The position numbers and the translations under genes are program-made. Shown piece by piece: positions 15,510-23,764 of a stretch of 38,703 nucleotides of DNA. A model generated the notes under the pieces. That model ran no database searches. It saw only the letters and a list, made by a program, of their open reading frames with translations, and was not told where the DNA came from. Position 1 is the first letter of the stretch; each line of letters begins with the position of its first letter. This stretch comes from Pseudomonadota bacterium (GTDB lineage Bacteria > Pseudomonadota > Gammaproteobacteria > Steroidobacterales > Steroidobacteraceae): NCBI GenBank assembly GCA_023391335.1, contig JAEWBG010000046.1:1-38703 (forward strand), in the 5' to 3' direction.

Positions 15510-16763
15510 TCAGAACCAAATCGACACAAAGAACTGAATCACATTCGCGCTGTATTTATAGAGCGGTTCGGTGCCGGGGACGACGGGAATTGGATTCCCA
15601 TCCGCATCTTTCTTGATGCGTGCATCGCGGAAGTCATCGAAGCTGAACATCATGTGGTCGACGTACAGATTCAATGAGCCCTTCTTAACGAAGCCCCAGC
15701 CATTGCGGGCGAAGTCATACGAGGCACCCAAGTGAATCGTTTGACTGTCGAAAGTCGAGAGTTCTTTGTCGCGACCCATGAAATTCTGGAAGTCTCGGCT
15801 CGGAAACAGATCCGAATAGAAGTCCGCGTGCGTTTGTTGGTAGTAGCGGTAGCTCGCTTCGAACTTTAATGGCGAGCTCTTCCACGGCTGGATGTAGCCG
15901 AGTTCTGCTGTGCCTGCACGGATGCCCCAGGTGTCGGTGTAGTAGCGATAGCCGCCCGTCAAAGCTGCGCGATACGGCAAGAAGTAGCGGGCATTCAGCG
16001 ATGCCGCGTTGCTCGTGTGCGTGTGTGGATACTTTTCTGTCGCGAGCACGAAGGTCGAGCCTTCGAGGTATCGATACGCGCGGTAGGGATTGTTGAGATA
16101 GCCCTCGTCCGTGATCGTTTCCAATCCAAGAGAGGTGATCAATTTCTTGGTGAGGATTTGCGAGACGCCCACACGGTAGGACCAGCGAGCGATTTTTTGC
16201 TCGAAGTTCGGATCGATGGCGCTGACGCCGTCTGCATCCTTCGTGCGTCGACGCACGATGTCGTCGCCTTTCGAGAATCCCATGCTGATGGTCGTGAGAT
16301 CGCCGAACAGGTCTTGGCTGATGTTAAAGTTCCAAGTGTTCGCGATGTAATCGTTCTCTTTGCTGTTCGTGTAGTTGAGGCTGTACGTCGTCTTGCCGCG
16401 CAGATAGTCGGCACCGAAGCTGTACTGAGTACGCTCTTCTTTATAGACGCTGGGCCCGCTGATCACTTGCACGTCGATCGACGCGCTCGTCACCATGTCC
16501 TGGTAGTAATTCGCTGTGAATGAGTACTTCTCTTTGACGGTTTTACGCACGAGCAGCGAAGGACCTTGAATGGTTACCCCGCCGCCTTCGTAGCGGTGAT
16601 AGAGCGCGTCGGCTCTGTCTTCCGGCAGCACTCCCGCAAAGGCGGATTTAAGAGGCATCGCACAGAGCACACAGAGCAGCGCAAGGCGAACAAATGAATC
16701 GACGAAAGCAAAATCAGCGATGCGTGCTTGCATCGATGGAGCCTTCGCATTTGTTCTTGGCAT
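15510..16763 (-). CDS. DUF3570 protein, predicted outer-membrane barrel
   Basis: This looks like DUF3570. The mature protein opens GVLPEDRADALYHRYEGGGV and continues with GPSLLVRKTVKEKYSFTANYYQDMV, then many amphipathic strands, and ends in aromatic-rich VIQFFVSIWF, typical of a barrel. The frame is open to GTG 16832, but those first residues (HTELTEYTEL) encode a repeat, so I start at ATG 16763; ATG 16733, with AAGG 9 nt upstream, is equally possible. The signal peptide core LALLCVLCAMPLKSAFA is itself encoded by the other arm of the repeat at 16661-16805. DUF3570 commonly sits beside DUF4266 and a thioredoxin, as here. Its function is unknown. Confidence 0.82.
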   Translation of the reverse strand: MPRTNAKAPSMQARIADFAFVDSFVRLALLCVLCAMPLKSAFAGVLPEDRADALYHRYEGGGVTIQGPSLLVRKTVKEKYSFTANYYQDMVTSASIDVQVISGPSVYKEERTQYSFGADYLRGKTTYSLNYTNSKENDYIANTWNFNISQDLFGDLTTISMGFSKGDDIVRRRTKDADGVSAIDPNFEQKIARWSYRVGVSQILTKKLITSLGLETITDEGYLNNPYRAYRYLEGSTFVLATEKYPHTHTSNAASLNARYFLPYRAALTGGYRYYTDTWGIRAGTAELGYIQPWKSSPLKFEASYRYYQQTHADFYSDLFPSRDFQNFMGRDKELSTFDSQTIHLGASYDFARNGWGFVKKGSLNLYVDHMMFSFDDFRDARIKKDADGNPIPVVPGTEPLYKYSANVIQFFVSIWF

Positions 16764-16805
16764 TGCAGTCTTCAACTCTGTGTACTCTGTGAGCTCTGTG
16801 TGAAA
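16661..16805. repeat. Imperfect palindromic repeat of the CTCTGTG family
   Basis: CACAGAGCACACAGAG (from 16661) and three 9-bp units of CTCTGTG (about 16776-16800) face each other. Inside them GAACAAATG (16688-16696) mirrors CATTTGTTC (16748-16756). The whole is about 145 bp and resembles a small MITE-like element lying in the 5' part of the DUF3570 frame. Confidence 0.65.
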
Positions 16806-16826
16806 TGTCTTGTTCTGGTTCTGACT

Positions 16827-16854
16827 AGTCACCAGTCACTAGTCACCAGTCACT
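16827..16854. repeat. Four tandem heptamers AGTCACY
   Basis: AGTCACC-AGTCACT-AGTCACC-AGTCACT. The array fills the gap between the DUF4266 stop (16856-16858) and the DUF3570 frame, whose most upstream GTG (16832) lies inside the array. Confidence 0.8.
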
Positions 16855-16855
16855 A

Positions 16856-17077
16856 TTAATTACATCCGCACCCGCCACCCGCACCACCCAGCGCACCGCG
16901 CGCGCCTTCACGCGCTTCGTACACGTGGTCGATGTAAGCGGATGAAACAGGATTGGCATCGAACGACATGATCGGATCGGCGAGCGCTTGGCGCTCATAC
17001 GGCTTCACCCATGGTTCGATGTTGCCGCAGGCGGAAAGCGCGAACACAAGCGACGCGAGGACCGCCGCGCGTCGCAT
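16856..17077 (-). CDS. DUF4266 small lipoprotein with C-terminal CGCN
   Basis: A 73-residue lipoprotein. The signal sequence RRAAVLASLVFALSAC ends in a lipobox with Cys17. The mature part reads NIEPWVKPYERQALADPIM, then SSAYIDHVYEAREGARGALGG, and closes with the Gly/Cys tail GGGCGCN. This is the full DUF4266 pattern. I use ATG 17077, directly followed by the signal peptide; the frame is open upstream but runs through heptamer repeats. No Shine-Dalgarno is visible because the repeat abuts the ATG. It sits between TlpA and DUF3570. The conserved Cys-Gly-Cys end could be a redox or metal site served by the adjacent thioredoxin; this is inference. Confidence 0.85.
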   Translation of the reverse strand: MRRAAVLASLVFALSACGNIEPWVKPYERQALADPIMSFDANPVSSAYIDHVYEAREGARGALGGAGGGCGCN

Positions 17078-17078
17078 C

Positions 17079-17106
17079 GGCTGGAGGCTCGAGGCTGGAG
17101 GCTGGA
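17079..17106. repeat. Four tandem heptamers GGCTSGA
   Basis: GGCTGGA-GGCTCGA-GGCTGGA-GGCTGGA lies 1 nt from the DUF4266 start codon, so it forms the whole proximal 5' leader of that gene. Confidence 0.8.
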
Positions 17107-17114
17107 GCCAGACG

Positions 17115-17133
17115 CGCGAGACATTGTCTCGCG
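17115..17133. other. Perfect hairpin within the TlpA-DUF4266 gap
   Basis: CGCGAGAC-ATT-GTCTCGCG is an 8-bp stem with a 3-nt loop. On the transcribed (reverse) strand no T-run follows, so it is more likely an RNA-processing or stability element than a terminator. Confidence 0.5.
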
Positions 17134-17141
17134 TTCTTGCC

Positions 17142-17169
17142 ATCCGCAATCCGCAAGTCACTATCCGCT
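17142..17169. repeat. Mixed heptamer array ATCCGCW/AGTCACT
   Basis: ATCCGCA-ATCCGCA-AGTCACT-ATCCGCT: four units in one 7-bp register that mix two heptamer families, each of which also forms its own array elsewhere (16827 and 31662). Confidence 0.75.
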
Positions 17170-17181
17170 TCTCGGCCATGC

Positions 17182-17703
17182 TCATTCCCTCAACAGAGCT
17201 CGAATCTGATTCAGATACTCGCCTTCATCGCCGGGCTTGTAGCCGCGGTGTAGTGCACGCACATTGCCTTTGCGATCGATGAAGATCGAACTCGGCATCG
17301 CGCTCACATCGTACAGCTTGCTGACTTTGCTTTCGGTGTCGAACAGAATCGGGAACGTCACGTTCATGCCGTTCAACCACTTCTCGGCGTCTTTCGAATC
17401 GTGGTCGACGTTTACGCCCAGCAGGGTAAAGCCAAGCGAGCTGTACTTCTTCTGCATCTGTTCGAGCAGCGGCATTTCCTGACGGCACGGGCCGCACCAG
17501 CTCGCCCAGAAATTCAACATCACGACCTGGCCTTTGTACTTGTCGAGGGATACGACGTCCCCAGCGCGCGATTTCAGAGTGAACGTTGGGGCCATGGAAG
17601 CGCTCGCGCCCACCAGCGAGGTGACTGCCAGCGCACTGGCCAGTGCCGCAGCGCGCACCCAACGTTTGACGCGTGATCCTTGAGCGGAAGTGTTCAGAGA
17701 CAT
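17182..17703 (-). CDS. TlpA-family periplasmic thioredoxin
   Basis: A 173-residue exported thiol-disulfide reductase. I start at ATG 17703, with GAGAGG about 9 nt upstream; ATG 17721 is an in-frame alternative. A signal peptide or anchor covers about residues 16-37 (RAAALASALAVTSLVGASASM). The thioredoxin domain has LNFWASWCGPCRQEMPLLEQM with active-site C70-G-P-C73, and the cis-Pro loop SAMPSSIFIDRKGNV. TlpA/ResA-type proteins reduce apocytochrome c haem sites or other periplasmic disulfides. With five CXXCH motifs nearby, haem-site reduction is a sensible guess, as is service to the DUF4266 CGC tail. Confidence 0.93.
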   Translation of the reverse strand: MSLNTSAQGSRVKRWVRAAALASALAVTSLVGASASMAPTFTLKSRAGDVVSLDKYKGQVVMLNFWASWCGPCRQEMPLLEQMQKKYSSLGFTLLGVNVDHDSKDAEKWLNGMNVTFPILFDTESKVSKLYDVSAMPSSIFIDRKGNVRALHRGYKPGDEGEYLNQIRALLRE

Positions 17704-17750
17704 GGCTGGAAACCCTCTCATAAAGAGAAAAACCCAACCCGCATCCTCGC

Positions 17751-18479
17751 TCAGAAGAAAATCGACAAACCGAGATGCGCTTCTAAGTTATTGACGATCT
17801 TCTTATCGCCCAGGAGGTCGATATCGTAGATGTGATCGCGGAAATCCAGGTGAATGGCCATCCAGTCGGTCGGCAAAACCCGGTAGCCGAACCCGCCGTT
17901 CACGGTGAAGCGATCATCGCCCGCGAATCGAGTGCTGCCGATGCCGGCAACGAAATACAAAGCCGTGTTGTAAGCGCGATTCTTGCCGATGAAGATCTCG
18001 CCCGGCAAAGCGTTCCAACCTAGCGACAGTGCGTAGTACTTGTAGTCGCGCTCGCTATCGGTGAGCAGATCGGCCGACCCAGATAAATTTTCGTAGCTGG
18101 TTCGCCCGGCGCGCGACTGACCGTAGGTGCCTTCTAAGAAGAAGTCTTCCGTTAGGTGATAGGCGAGTCGAGCGCCGTACACGACATTGCTTTCGAAATC
18201 TTCGATGCTGAGGATGCCCGCGTAGGCGCCAAGCTCGAAGTCTTCGGTATCGATGCGCGCTCGCTTGATCGTGCGGCGTTCGACTTGCGGATTGATGATG
18301 GGCTCTTGCGACGCAGGCTCTCCAGTCGTCGCAGCCTCGGTGTTTTCAGTGCCGGCTGCCGGCACAGCTTCAGGCGTAGGTTCCCGATCGCGGTGGAACC
18401 ACGGAATCCACGAGCAGCCTTGTAGCCCCAGCGATGCCGCTGCGACTAGAAAAAGAAGGCGAATCCGAGATACTTCCAT
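17751..18479 (-). CDS. Outer-membrane beta-barrel lipoprotein
   Basis: A 242-residue lipoprotein with lipobox LGLQGC (Cys22). A flexible Pro/Glu/Thr-rich linker covers about residues 30-65. The barrel part begins near FELGAYAGILSIEDFESNVV, contains YHLTEDFFLEGTYGQSRAG and GGFGYRVLPTDWMAIHLDFRDHIY, and ends in Phe-Phe (HLGLSIFF), the usual C-terminal signal for barrel assembly. It resembles the family called outer membrane beta-barrel domain first noted in myxobacteria. Its start overlaps the previous gene by 34 nt, and GAGGAAG lies 7 nt before the ATG, indicating translational coupling. Confidence 0.82.
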   Translation of the reverse strand: MEVSRIRLLFLVAAASLGLQGCSWIPWFHRDREPTPEAVPAAGTENTEAATTGEPASQEPIINPQVERRTIKRARIDTEDFELGAYAGILSIEDFESNVVYGARLAYHLTEDFFLEGTYGQSRAGRTSYENLSGSADLLTDSERDYKYYALSLGWNALPGEIFIGKNRAYNTALYFVAGIGSTRFAGDDRFTVNGGFGYRVLPTDWMAIHLDFRDHIYDIDLLGDKKIVNNLEAHLGLSIFF

Positions 18480-19189
18480 TCGTCTACTTCCTCGTTTTCG
18501 TCGCGGCTCGTGAAGATCACGTCTTTGCGATATTCGGATCGCAACATGAAGCGACGAGTGAGATAGAACTGTAAGCCGCCGCCAACGTATCCGACCTGAT
18601 CGGTACGGTCTTCAACGTTGACGAGTGTGGCCTTGGGTGAAGTGTGAAGCACGCCGGTGCCGATCGTGAAGTACGGCGAGAGGCGCCATTCGGGTGCAAA
18701 GACGTGCATCAATCCGATCGTCGCGCCATACCCGTTCGAGAACTCGCCGATCACATGGTTGAACGTGAGTTCGATCGACAGATTGTCGCTGAAGGCATAG
18801 CCGCCGAATGCCGAGATCAAGCTGGCACCGGAGAAGTCGCCGGCCATCACGCCGCCTTGCCAGCGGCGGCTCATGTAGTTCTCGCGAGCGGGTTCTTGGA
18901 GATCGAGCGGTTCGCCGGTCGGCTCGAGGGTTGCGATCATCTGATCGCGGGAAACCCACCCTTTGACACCTTGGTCGGTCTTGACCTCGAACCAATCGGT
19001 GCGGCGGGTCACCAATGTGACTTCGCGCCCGCGCTCTACGACATGAAACACGGGATAGCCACGGCCGGGACCCGTATGCAGTTCGATGAACGGGTCCGCG
19101 ACCAGGATCTTGTGTGGCTCAGTCTTCGCTTGCGCACTCGCTGTATAGAGAAGTACCAGCAGTAAGAGCAGCGAGGCGACACGGGGCAT
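18446..19189 (-). CDS. SH3-domain plus outer-membrane beta-barrel protein
   Basis: A 247-residue exported protein. ATG 19189 shares one base with the stop of the upstream HzsA-like gene (TAATG). The signal peptide is RVASLLLLLVLLYTASAQA. A bacterial SH3 domain spans about residues 27-85, with ELHTGPGRGYPVFHVVERGREV and GVKGWVSRDQM. From about residue 105 the chain forms barrel strands (GGVMAGDFSGASLISAFGGY, LRSEYRKDVIF) and ends FAFFF, an outer-membrane C-terminal signature. The SH3 part may bind peptidoglycan or a partner protein. Together with the next gene it forms a pair of related barrels in the locus. Confidence 0.82.
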   Translation of the reverse strand: MPRVASLLLLLVLLYTASAQAKTEPHKILVADPFIELHTGPGRGYPVFHVVERGREVTLVTRRTDWFEVKTDQGVKGWVSRDQMIATLEPTGEPLDLQEPARENYMSRRWQGGVMAGDFSGASLISAFGGYAFSDNLSIELTFNHVIGEFSNGYGATIGLMHVFAPEWRLSPYFTIGTGVLHTSPKATLVNVEDRTDQVGYVGGGLQFYLTRRFMLRSEYRKDVIFTSRDENEEVDEWKYLGFAFFF

Positions 19190-22023
19190 TAATTCACCGG
19201 TGGAACGAAAAACGGATCGTTGTGGTATTGCGCACCGCTGTCTAACCATTCGGACAGCAACTTCAGTTCCGACGGATTCAAGAAGCCGCGATGATCCACG
19301 GTGCCGCCACCTGCGTCAAATTTGGAGAAAAAGCGGGTGGAATTGCGAGCGCAGCATGCGCTCATCGGCGGCGTGACTGTGCGGAAACGAACGCAGGTCG
19401 TCGTCGGCAGATTGGTCACGGGGTCGATCGCAAACTCCAAGCACTCATCGATCAGTTGGCCCGTGTTGTCCAAAATCTGCCCGTTATGGCTGAACAACAG
19501 TTGGCGATAGGAACGCAGTTGATCCGGTTCTTCGTCCGAGGCACCGTCGGTGAGGTTCAAGTCGCCGGCGGGGACTTGCGCTTTGCCGTCCGGTGCCACA
19601 GGGGAGTGGCAGGTGCTGCATTTATAAGGAACGTTATTGACGGGCTCCATGTCCGGGTTGCCGTCATGATTCTTGTCCAAAGTCGGGCGATCGACGGCCC
19701 ATAGCGCATGCACGTTGGTCTCATAGTTGATGACCGTTCGGCATTGACCCGTCCACTTGGAATGGCAAGCCGCTGGGACCGGCGAGGGCGTAATGAGCCC
19801 GGTCGTGCACACATGCGTGGTGGTCGTATCGTTCGGGTCGTTCTTCACATTCGACGCGCTGGCTTCGTAGCACATATCGAACGAACCGGCGGTCGTGCCG
19901 GCCATGTAGCCGGGCTGCCAGTAATCGTCATAAACAATATCTACGCTTAAGTCGCAAACGCCGCCGCACATCTTGCGGCCGCGAACTTGTGCCATCGTCT
20001 CGCCGGCGTCATCGGCCATGAACACGGCGTTGGCACCCGCGAACGTCGAGCCCGTTGCAGTGGCTCCCTTATTAATAGAAGCGGTCAGATCGGCACGGCC
20101 ATGCGAAATCGGAGGATCGGCGGCGGGGTTGTGGCAGCCGTTGCAGGACTTGGTTTCGCCGGGCATCACTTGGAGCCAATCGGTGTGGCGATTGCCTAGC
20201 GGCGCAGCAAGCCGGCGGCCATTGGCATCCACGACGCTGATCGTGATAGCGACATTGGCAGGGACCTTCGTCAGCACAGAACCGTCCGGCTCGATCGGCG
20301 CGTAACCCAGAATCTCACGCATCCCGAAGCGGCGACCCGCGACGCCGAAGTCGGTGTTCTTCACCATCTTCGTATCGCCGTCGGGTTGCGAAACCACCTT
20401 CTCGACGCGCAGGAAGCGGGCAGGGCGAGTCGCGTAGGCAGGATTGCCTGGATTGCTCACAGCTGCGAGTCCACCGGGCGCGAGATCGACGCCATCCATG
20501 TCGTAGACGCTGCGAATGTGCAGGATGCCTGCGTTCTCGGTCAGGAGATTATCGGGGTAGTCGACGCCCGCCACTTTATCGAGGATCACCGGCGGCAATT
20601 GACGCGCAGAACCCGCGACGACCTCGGTGTAAATGAAGCCTTCTTCCGGCACGACGATCGGCTTTTGCGTGTTGTCGCGCGTGTCGTAAATGTAGACGCC
20701 GTATAGCGGAGGCGCTTCAACAGGAGGCGTCGTTGTGTTGTTCAATCGATCCGCGGTGCACGGGACGGTGAGATTGTTCTCGATCAGCCGGCACTGCGAC
20801 CAGCTCACCAGCAATCGATTGGTGCCATCGAATAGGGGCGAGGCTGAACGATAACGTCCACCCGGCGATGGACCCGTCGTCGTGCGGACGTCAGTCGGAA
20901 GCGCGCGCACTTGGGCCGGGCCAGCCAGTCCTGCGCTCGCCATTATCGGCTGAGTGATGTTCACGAAGTTGTTGGTGTCGATCAGCACCAAATCGCCGCC
21001 TTCATCTTCGCTGCGATAGGGCCGAACCAATGCGAGGGTGCGGTCGTCTTGCATCGCATGCGGATGCAGGAAGTGAATGATCGTCGGCTGATTGGTTGTC
21101 GGATCGGTCGTGCCGGTGATATGGCTTTGCGCGCCGTACAGCAGTTCGAGGCCGGTGCCGTCCGGATTGATCTTGTAGAGATCCATCTTGCCGTCCGTAT
21201 TCGGAGGAGCGGACGCATTCACTGCGTGTTCCCAGCGCGTGAACACGATCTGACCATTGTTTAGCACGTTGGGATACAGATCGTGACTTTGGTTGAACGA
21301 GATCTGGTGGATGTTTGCGCCATCCGCATCCATCACGTGCAGCACGAATGCCGGATTCGGATTGTTGCCGCTGCCTTCCACCTGCGCGGCGAACTGCGGC
21401 TTGTTCTCGTCGAGCAGAATTGCTCGCGAAGTACGTTGCCGCGTCGAGGTGAAGACGATGCGTCCATCGGGCAAGTAGTGCGGCATGATGTCGTGGCCTT
21501 CTTCGGCCACCGTGTCCGACGCGATGATGCGACGCAATGCTTTCGCTTTGACGTCGTATTCCCAGATGTTCCAAGTCGGCTGATCTTCGTCGTCCGCGTT
21601 CTCGATGAACTTCGCGCGCATCGAGAAAATCACTTTGGTGCCATCGAAATTGACATCGACATCGCGGATGTCGCCGAGGTCTTCGGTCTCATCGTGAGTG
21701 AGGTTCACTTCAGGTGCTGATGGCGAAGCGCGATCGCGCATGAACAAGTCGGCGCCGATTTCGAACTTGTTGACGACGCGAACGTCGGTATCGCCGATGT
21801 CCGTCATGGTCGGATCCGGCACGGGCCGTTTGACGTAGAACACTGGGAAATCCAGCGTCACCGGATCTTGGTTCTGCCCGCTACCGATCGTGACATCGGT
21901 GCCGCCCTGGCCGCTGCTGCATGCGCTCAGAGCAACAAGGATAGACGCCGCTAACAGCGCTGCCGCAGCACGAACTCGCGCGCTGGGCTTGGCACTCTCA
22001 TCCTGCGCCGGACTGATCCTCAT
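19189..22023 (-). CDS. HzsA-like di-heme lipoprotein with beta-propeller
   Basis: A 944-residue exported protein related to the alpha subunit of anammox hydrazine synthase (HzsA-related family). A lipobox ends at Cys35 (LVALSAC). Residues about 90-460 contain TolB-like propeller blades: DVDVNFDGTKVIFSMRA, MPHYLPDGRIVFTSTRQR, LYPNVLNNGQIVFTRWE. GYAPIEPDGSVLTKVPANV begins the middle domain. The first haem site is C627-N-G-C-H631, preceded by NRHTDWLQVMPGE, a context shared with HzsA. The second is C802-S-T-C-H806. It also has many other Cys residues, some probably disulfide-bonded. HzsB/C are absent, so hydrazine chemistry is not implied. ATG 22023 has GGAG about 9 nt upstream. It heads the leftward operon. 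Confidence 0.85.
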   Translation of the reverse strand: MRISPAQDESAKPSARVRAAAALLAASILVALSACSSGQGGTDVTIGSGQNQDPVTLDFPVFYVKRPVPDPTMTDIGDTDVRVVNKFEIGADLFMRDRASPSAPEVNLTHDETEDLGDIRDVDVNFDGTKVIFSMRAKFIENADDEDQPTWNIWEYDVKAKALRRIIASDTVAEEGHDIMPHYLPDGRIVFTSTRQRTSRAILLDENKPQFAAQVEGSGNNPNPAFVLHVMDADGANIHQISFNQSHDLYPNVLNNGQIVFTRWEHAVNASAPPNTDGKMDLYKINPDGTGLELLYGAQSHITGTTDPTTNQPTIIHFLHPHAMQDDRTLALVRPYRSEDEGGDLVLIDTNNFVNITQPIMASAGLAGPAQVRALPTDVRTTTGPSPGGRYRSASPLFDGTNRLLVSWSQCRLIENNLTVPCTADRLNNTTTPPVEAPPLYGVYIYDTRDNTQKPIVVPEEGFIYTEVVAGSARQLPPVILDKVAGVDYPDNLLTENAGILHIRSVYDMDGVDLAPGGLAAVSNPGNPAYATRPARFLRVEKVVSQPDGDTKMVKNTDFGVAGRRFGMREILGYAPIEPDGSVLTKVPANVAITISVVDANGRRLAAPLGNRHTDWLQVMPGETKSCNGCHNPAADPPISHGRADLTASINKGATATGSTFAGANAVFMADDAGETMAQVRGRKMCGGVCDLSVDIVYDDYWQPGYMAGTTAGSFDMCYEASASNVKNDPNDTTTTHVCTTGLITPSPVPAACHSKWTGQCRTVINYETNVHALWAVDRPTLDKNHDGNPDMEPVNNVPYKCSTCHSPVAPDGKAQVPAGDLNLTDGASDEEPDQLRSYRQLLFSHNGQILDNTGQLIDECLEFAIDPVTNLPTTTCVRFRTVTPPMSACCARNSTRFFSKFDAGGGTVDHRGFLNPSELKLLSEWLDSGAQYHNDPFFVPPVN

Positions 22024-22513
22024 ACACGTACTCCGCTGATCGTCATCGTTCTTGAATCTCGGCTGATGTCATCTCGGCTGATGACTTAGCGCCGTTGTTC
22101 TCATCACTTCTGCGCGATGCGCAAAACGGTCGCATCCCAACTCGCATGATTGACGCGACATATTCCGTGATCTGTTAAGCCAGTCACAGAGCGGCCGAGA
22201 TAAACGCTGAATCTGTTCAATGGCAGCCCTGTGTCGATGCGAATGCGTGACTCAACTCACATTCGACATGCATCACACCCGCGTTGAATGCACCTCGCAT
22301 CGTGGCGGCGAGACTACACGCGCGCGTACGCGTGGAGCAGATGTCTGCACAGCGCGACGTCTCGTCTTTGAGACAGTTACTGGCCCAAATTCCGCTGCGT
22401 ATAGTCCGCCCCGCATGTCGGATGATGGCTGACTTTGCGGTCGTTAGGACCACAGCCACAGCAGCTGAAATGCAGCGAATTTGTACAAGCTCAATGAAAA
22501 CTCAGGTCGTGGC
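22024..22513. promoter_or_regulatory. Divergent control region of the redox locus
   Basis: This 490-bp gap lies between the divergent HzsA-like and mono-heme genes and must hold both promoters. ATCTCGGCTGATGWC is tandemly duplicated at 22056-22070 and 22071-22085, only 33 nt from the HzsA-like start. A weak rightward promoter could be TTGACG (22150-22155) with TGTTAA 17 nt later. GTCTC-N6-GAGAC at 22359-22374 is a small dyad. No credible gene is present. Confidence 0.45.
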
Positions 22514-23749
22514 ATGAGCAAGATCAACAGAACGAAGGATTGCGAGCGCAAAGGCGGGCGGCGTTCGGCGTCGGCCAAAGCTGTGCTCACTGCACTTGCA
22601 ACGCTCGCATTGGCGGCGGCGCCACACTCTGCGTCCGCCGATGCACGGAGCCAGGCGAAGCGTATGTACGACCGCTTGACGGGCACGCCGCCGTCGCCAG
22701 CGTTGTTGGACACGCTTGAAAAGAAGATCACGCAAGACGGCTGGAGTCTGACTGATACAGCGATGTACATCGTCGATCCGAGTCAGGCGCATTCGAGCGA
22801 CTTCTATCGTGTGACGTTGAAGAATTTCGCGACGCCTTGGACCAATCGCGATCGCAACGTCTTCGCACCATTGAACGATTACACCGCGACTGTGATCGGC
22901 ATGGTTCGCGACGATAAAGATTTCCGTGGTTTGCTTTCAGACGACATCTTGTATGTCGGCGCTGCCGGTTCGTACTCGCCCACCAGCAATGCGATGTATG
23001 AGGATTTGGAGAGCACGAGTGCGGATTTACGGCTGAAATCCGTGCTCGCTGAAACCACGCAATCCAGCGTGACCGGTATCCCAGCCAACGCGACCGCAGG
23101 AATCATCACTTCACGTGCCGCGGCGCAAGCGTTCTTCATCGCCGGCACCAATCGCGCGATGTTCCGCTTCACCATGTTGAATCACCTGTGCCGCGACATG
23201 GAGCAGATCCTCGACACGACGCGTCCGCCCGATCGCATTCGGCAGGACGTTTCGCGCAGCCCCGGTGGCGACAGCAGCGTGTTCTTGAATAACTGCATCG
23301 GTTGCCACGATGTCATGGATTCGATGGCGCAGGCATTTGCCTATTACAACTATGACGAGACTGCTGGCCGGCTGGTGTACACGCCGGGCCAAGTACAGCC
23401 GAAATATCTCATCAACTCCGACAACTTCAAGCCTGGCTATGTCACTCCCGATGACGCATGGGAAAACCGCATGCGGTTGCCTGGGCAGAACACTTCGTTG
23501 GGTTGGGAAGGTCAAGACGATCAAGTGCGAGGCGGCAACGGTGCGAAGTCGTTGGGTCAAGAACTCGCGCACAGCCGAGCGTTCGCGCAGTGCCAAGTCG
23601 AAAAAGTGTTCCGAAACGTCTGCTTCCGTTCGCCGAATACGGGCGATCAAACTGCCGTGAAGAACATGACGGACGAGTTCATCAGTTCGAGCAACGGCAA
23701 CATGAAGCGTGTGTTCGCCGAAACCGCCGCCTACTGCGCCGGTAATTAA
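22514..23749 (+). CDS. Exported mono-heme protein of unknown family
   Basis: A 411-residue exported protein. I choose ATG 22514 over TTG 22481 because it gives a basic N-terminus and a good signal peptide (VLTALATLALAAAPHSASA). RMYDRLTGTPPSPALL near the mature N-terminus resembles the LTGxPPxP phrase of planctomycete-type PSCyt/DUF1549 proteins, though no family is certain. One haem motif, C261-I-G-C-H265, lies in NNCIGCHDVMDSMAQAFAYY. The remainder appears helical and includes KNFATPWTNRDRNVFAPLNDY and LGQELAHSRAFAQCQVEKVF. It is the first gene of a tight rightward operon; the next start is 15 nt downstream. Confidence 0.8.
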   Translation: MSKINRTKDCERKGGRRSASAKAVLTALATLALAAAPHSASADARSQAKRMYDRLTGTPPSPALLDTLEKKITQDGWSLTDTAMYIVDPSQAHSSDFYRVTLKNFATPWTNRDRNVFAPLNDYTATVIGMVRDDKDFRGLLSDDILYVGAAGSYSPTSNAMYEDLESTSADLRLKSVLAETTQSSVTGIPANATAGIITSRAAAQAFFIAGTNRAMFRFTMLNHLCRDMEQILDTTRPPDRIRQDVSRSPGGDSSVFLNNCIGCHDVMDSMAQAFAYYNYDETAGRLVYTPGQVQPKYLINSDNFKPGYVTPDDAWENRMRLPGQNTSLGWEGQDDQVRGGNGAKSLGQELAHSRAFAQCQVEKVFRNVCFRSPNTGDQTAVKNMTDEFISSSNGNMKRVFAETAAYCAGN

Positions 23750-23764
23750 TAGGAGACGGTGAGC

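Noticed and set aside
16017..16523. Rightward 168-residue open frame inside DUF3570
   Set aside because: It is antisense to conserved barrel strands and has no start signal or recognisable motif.
19189..22023. Anammox hydrazine synthesis
   Set aside because: Only an alpha-subunit-like protein is present. The beta and gamma subunits and hydrazine dehydrogenase are absent, and HzsA-like proteins occur in many non-anammox bacteria.
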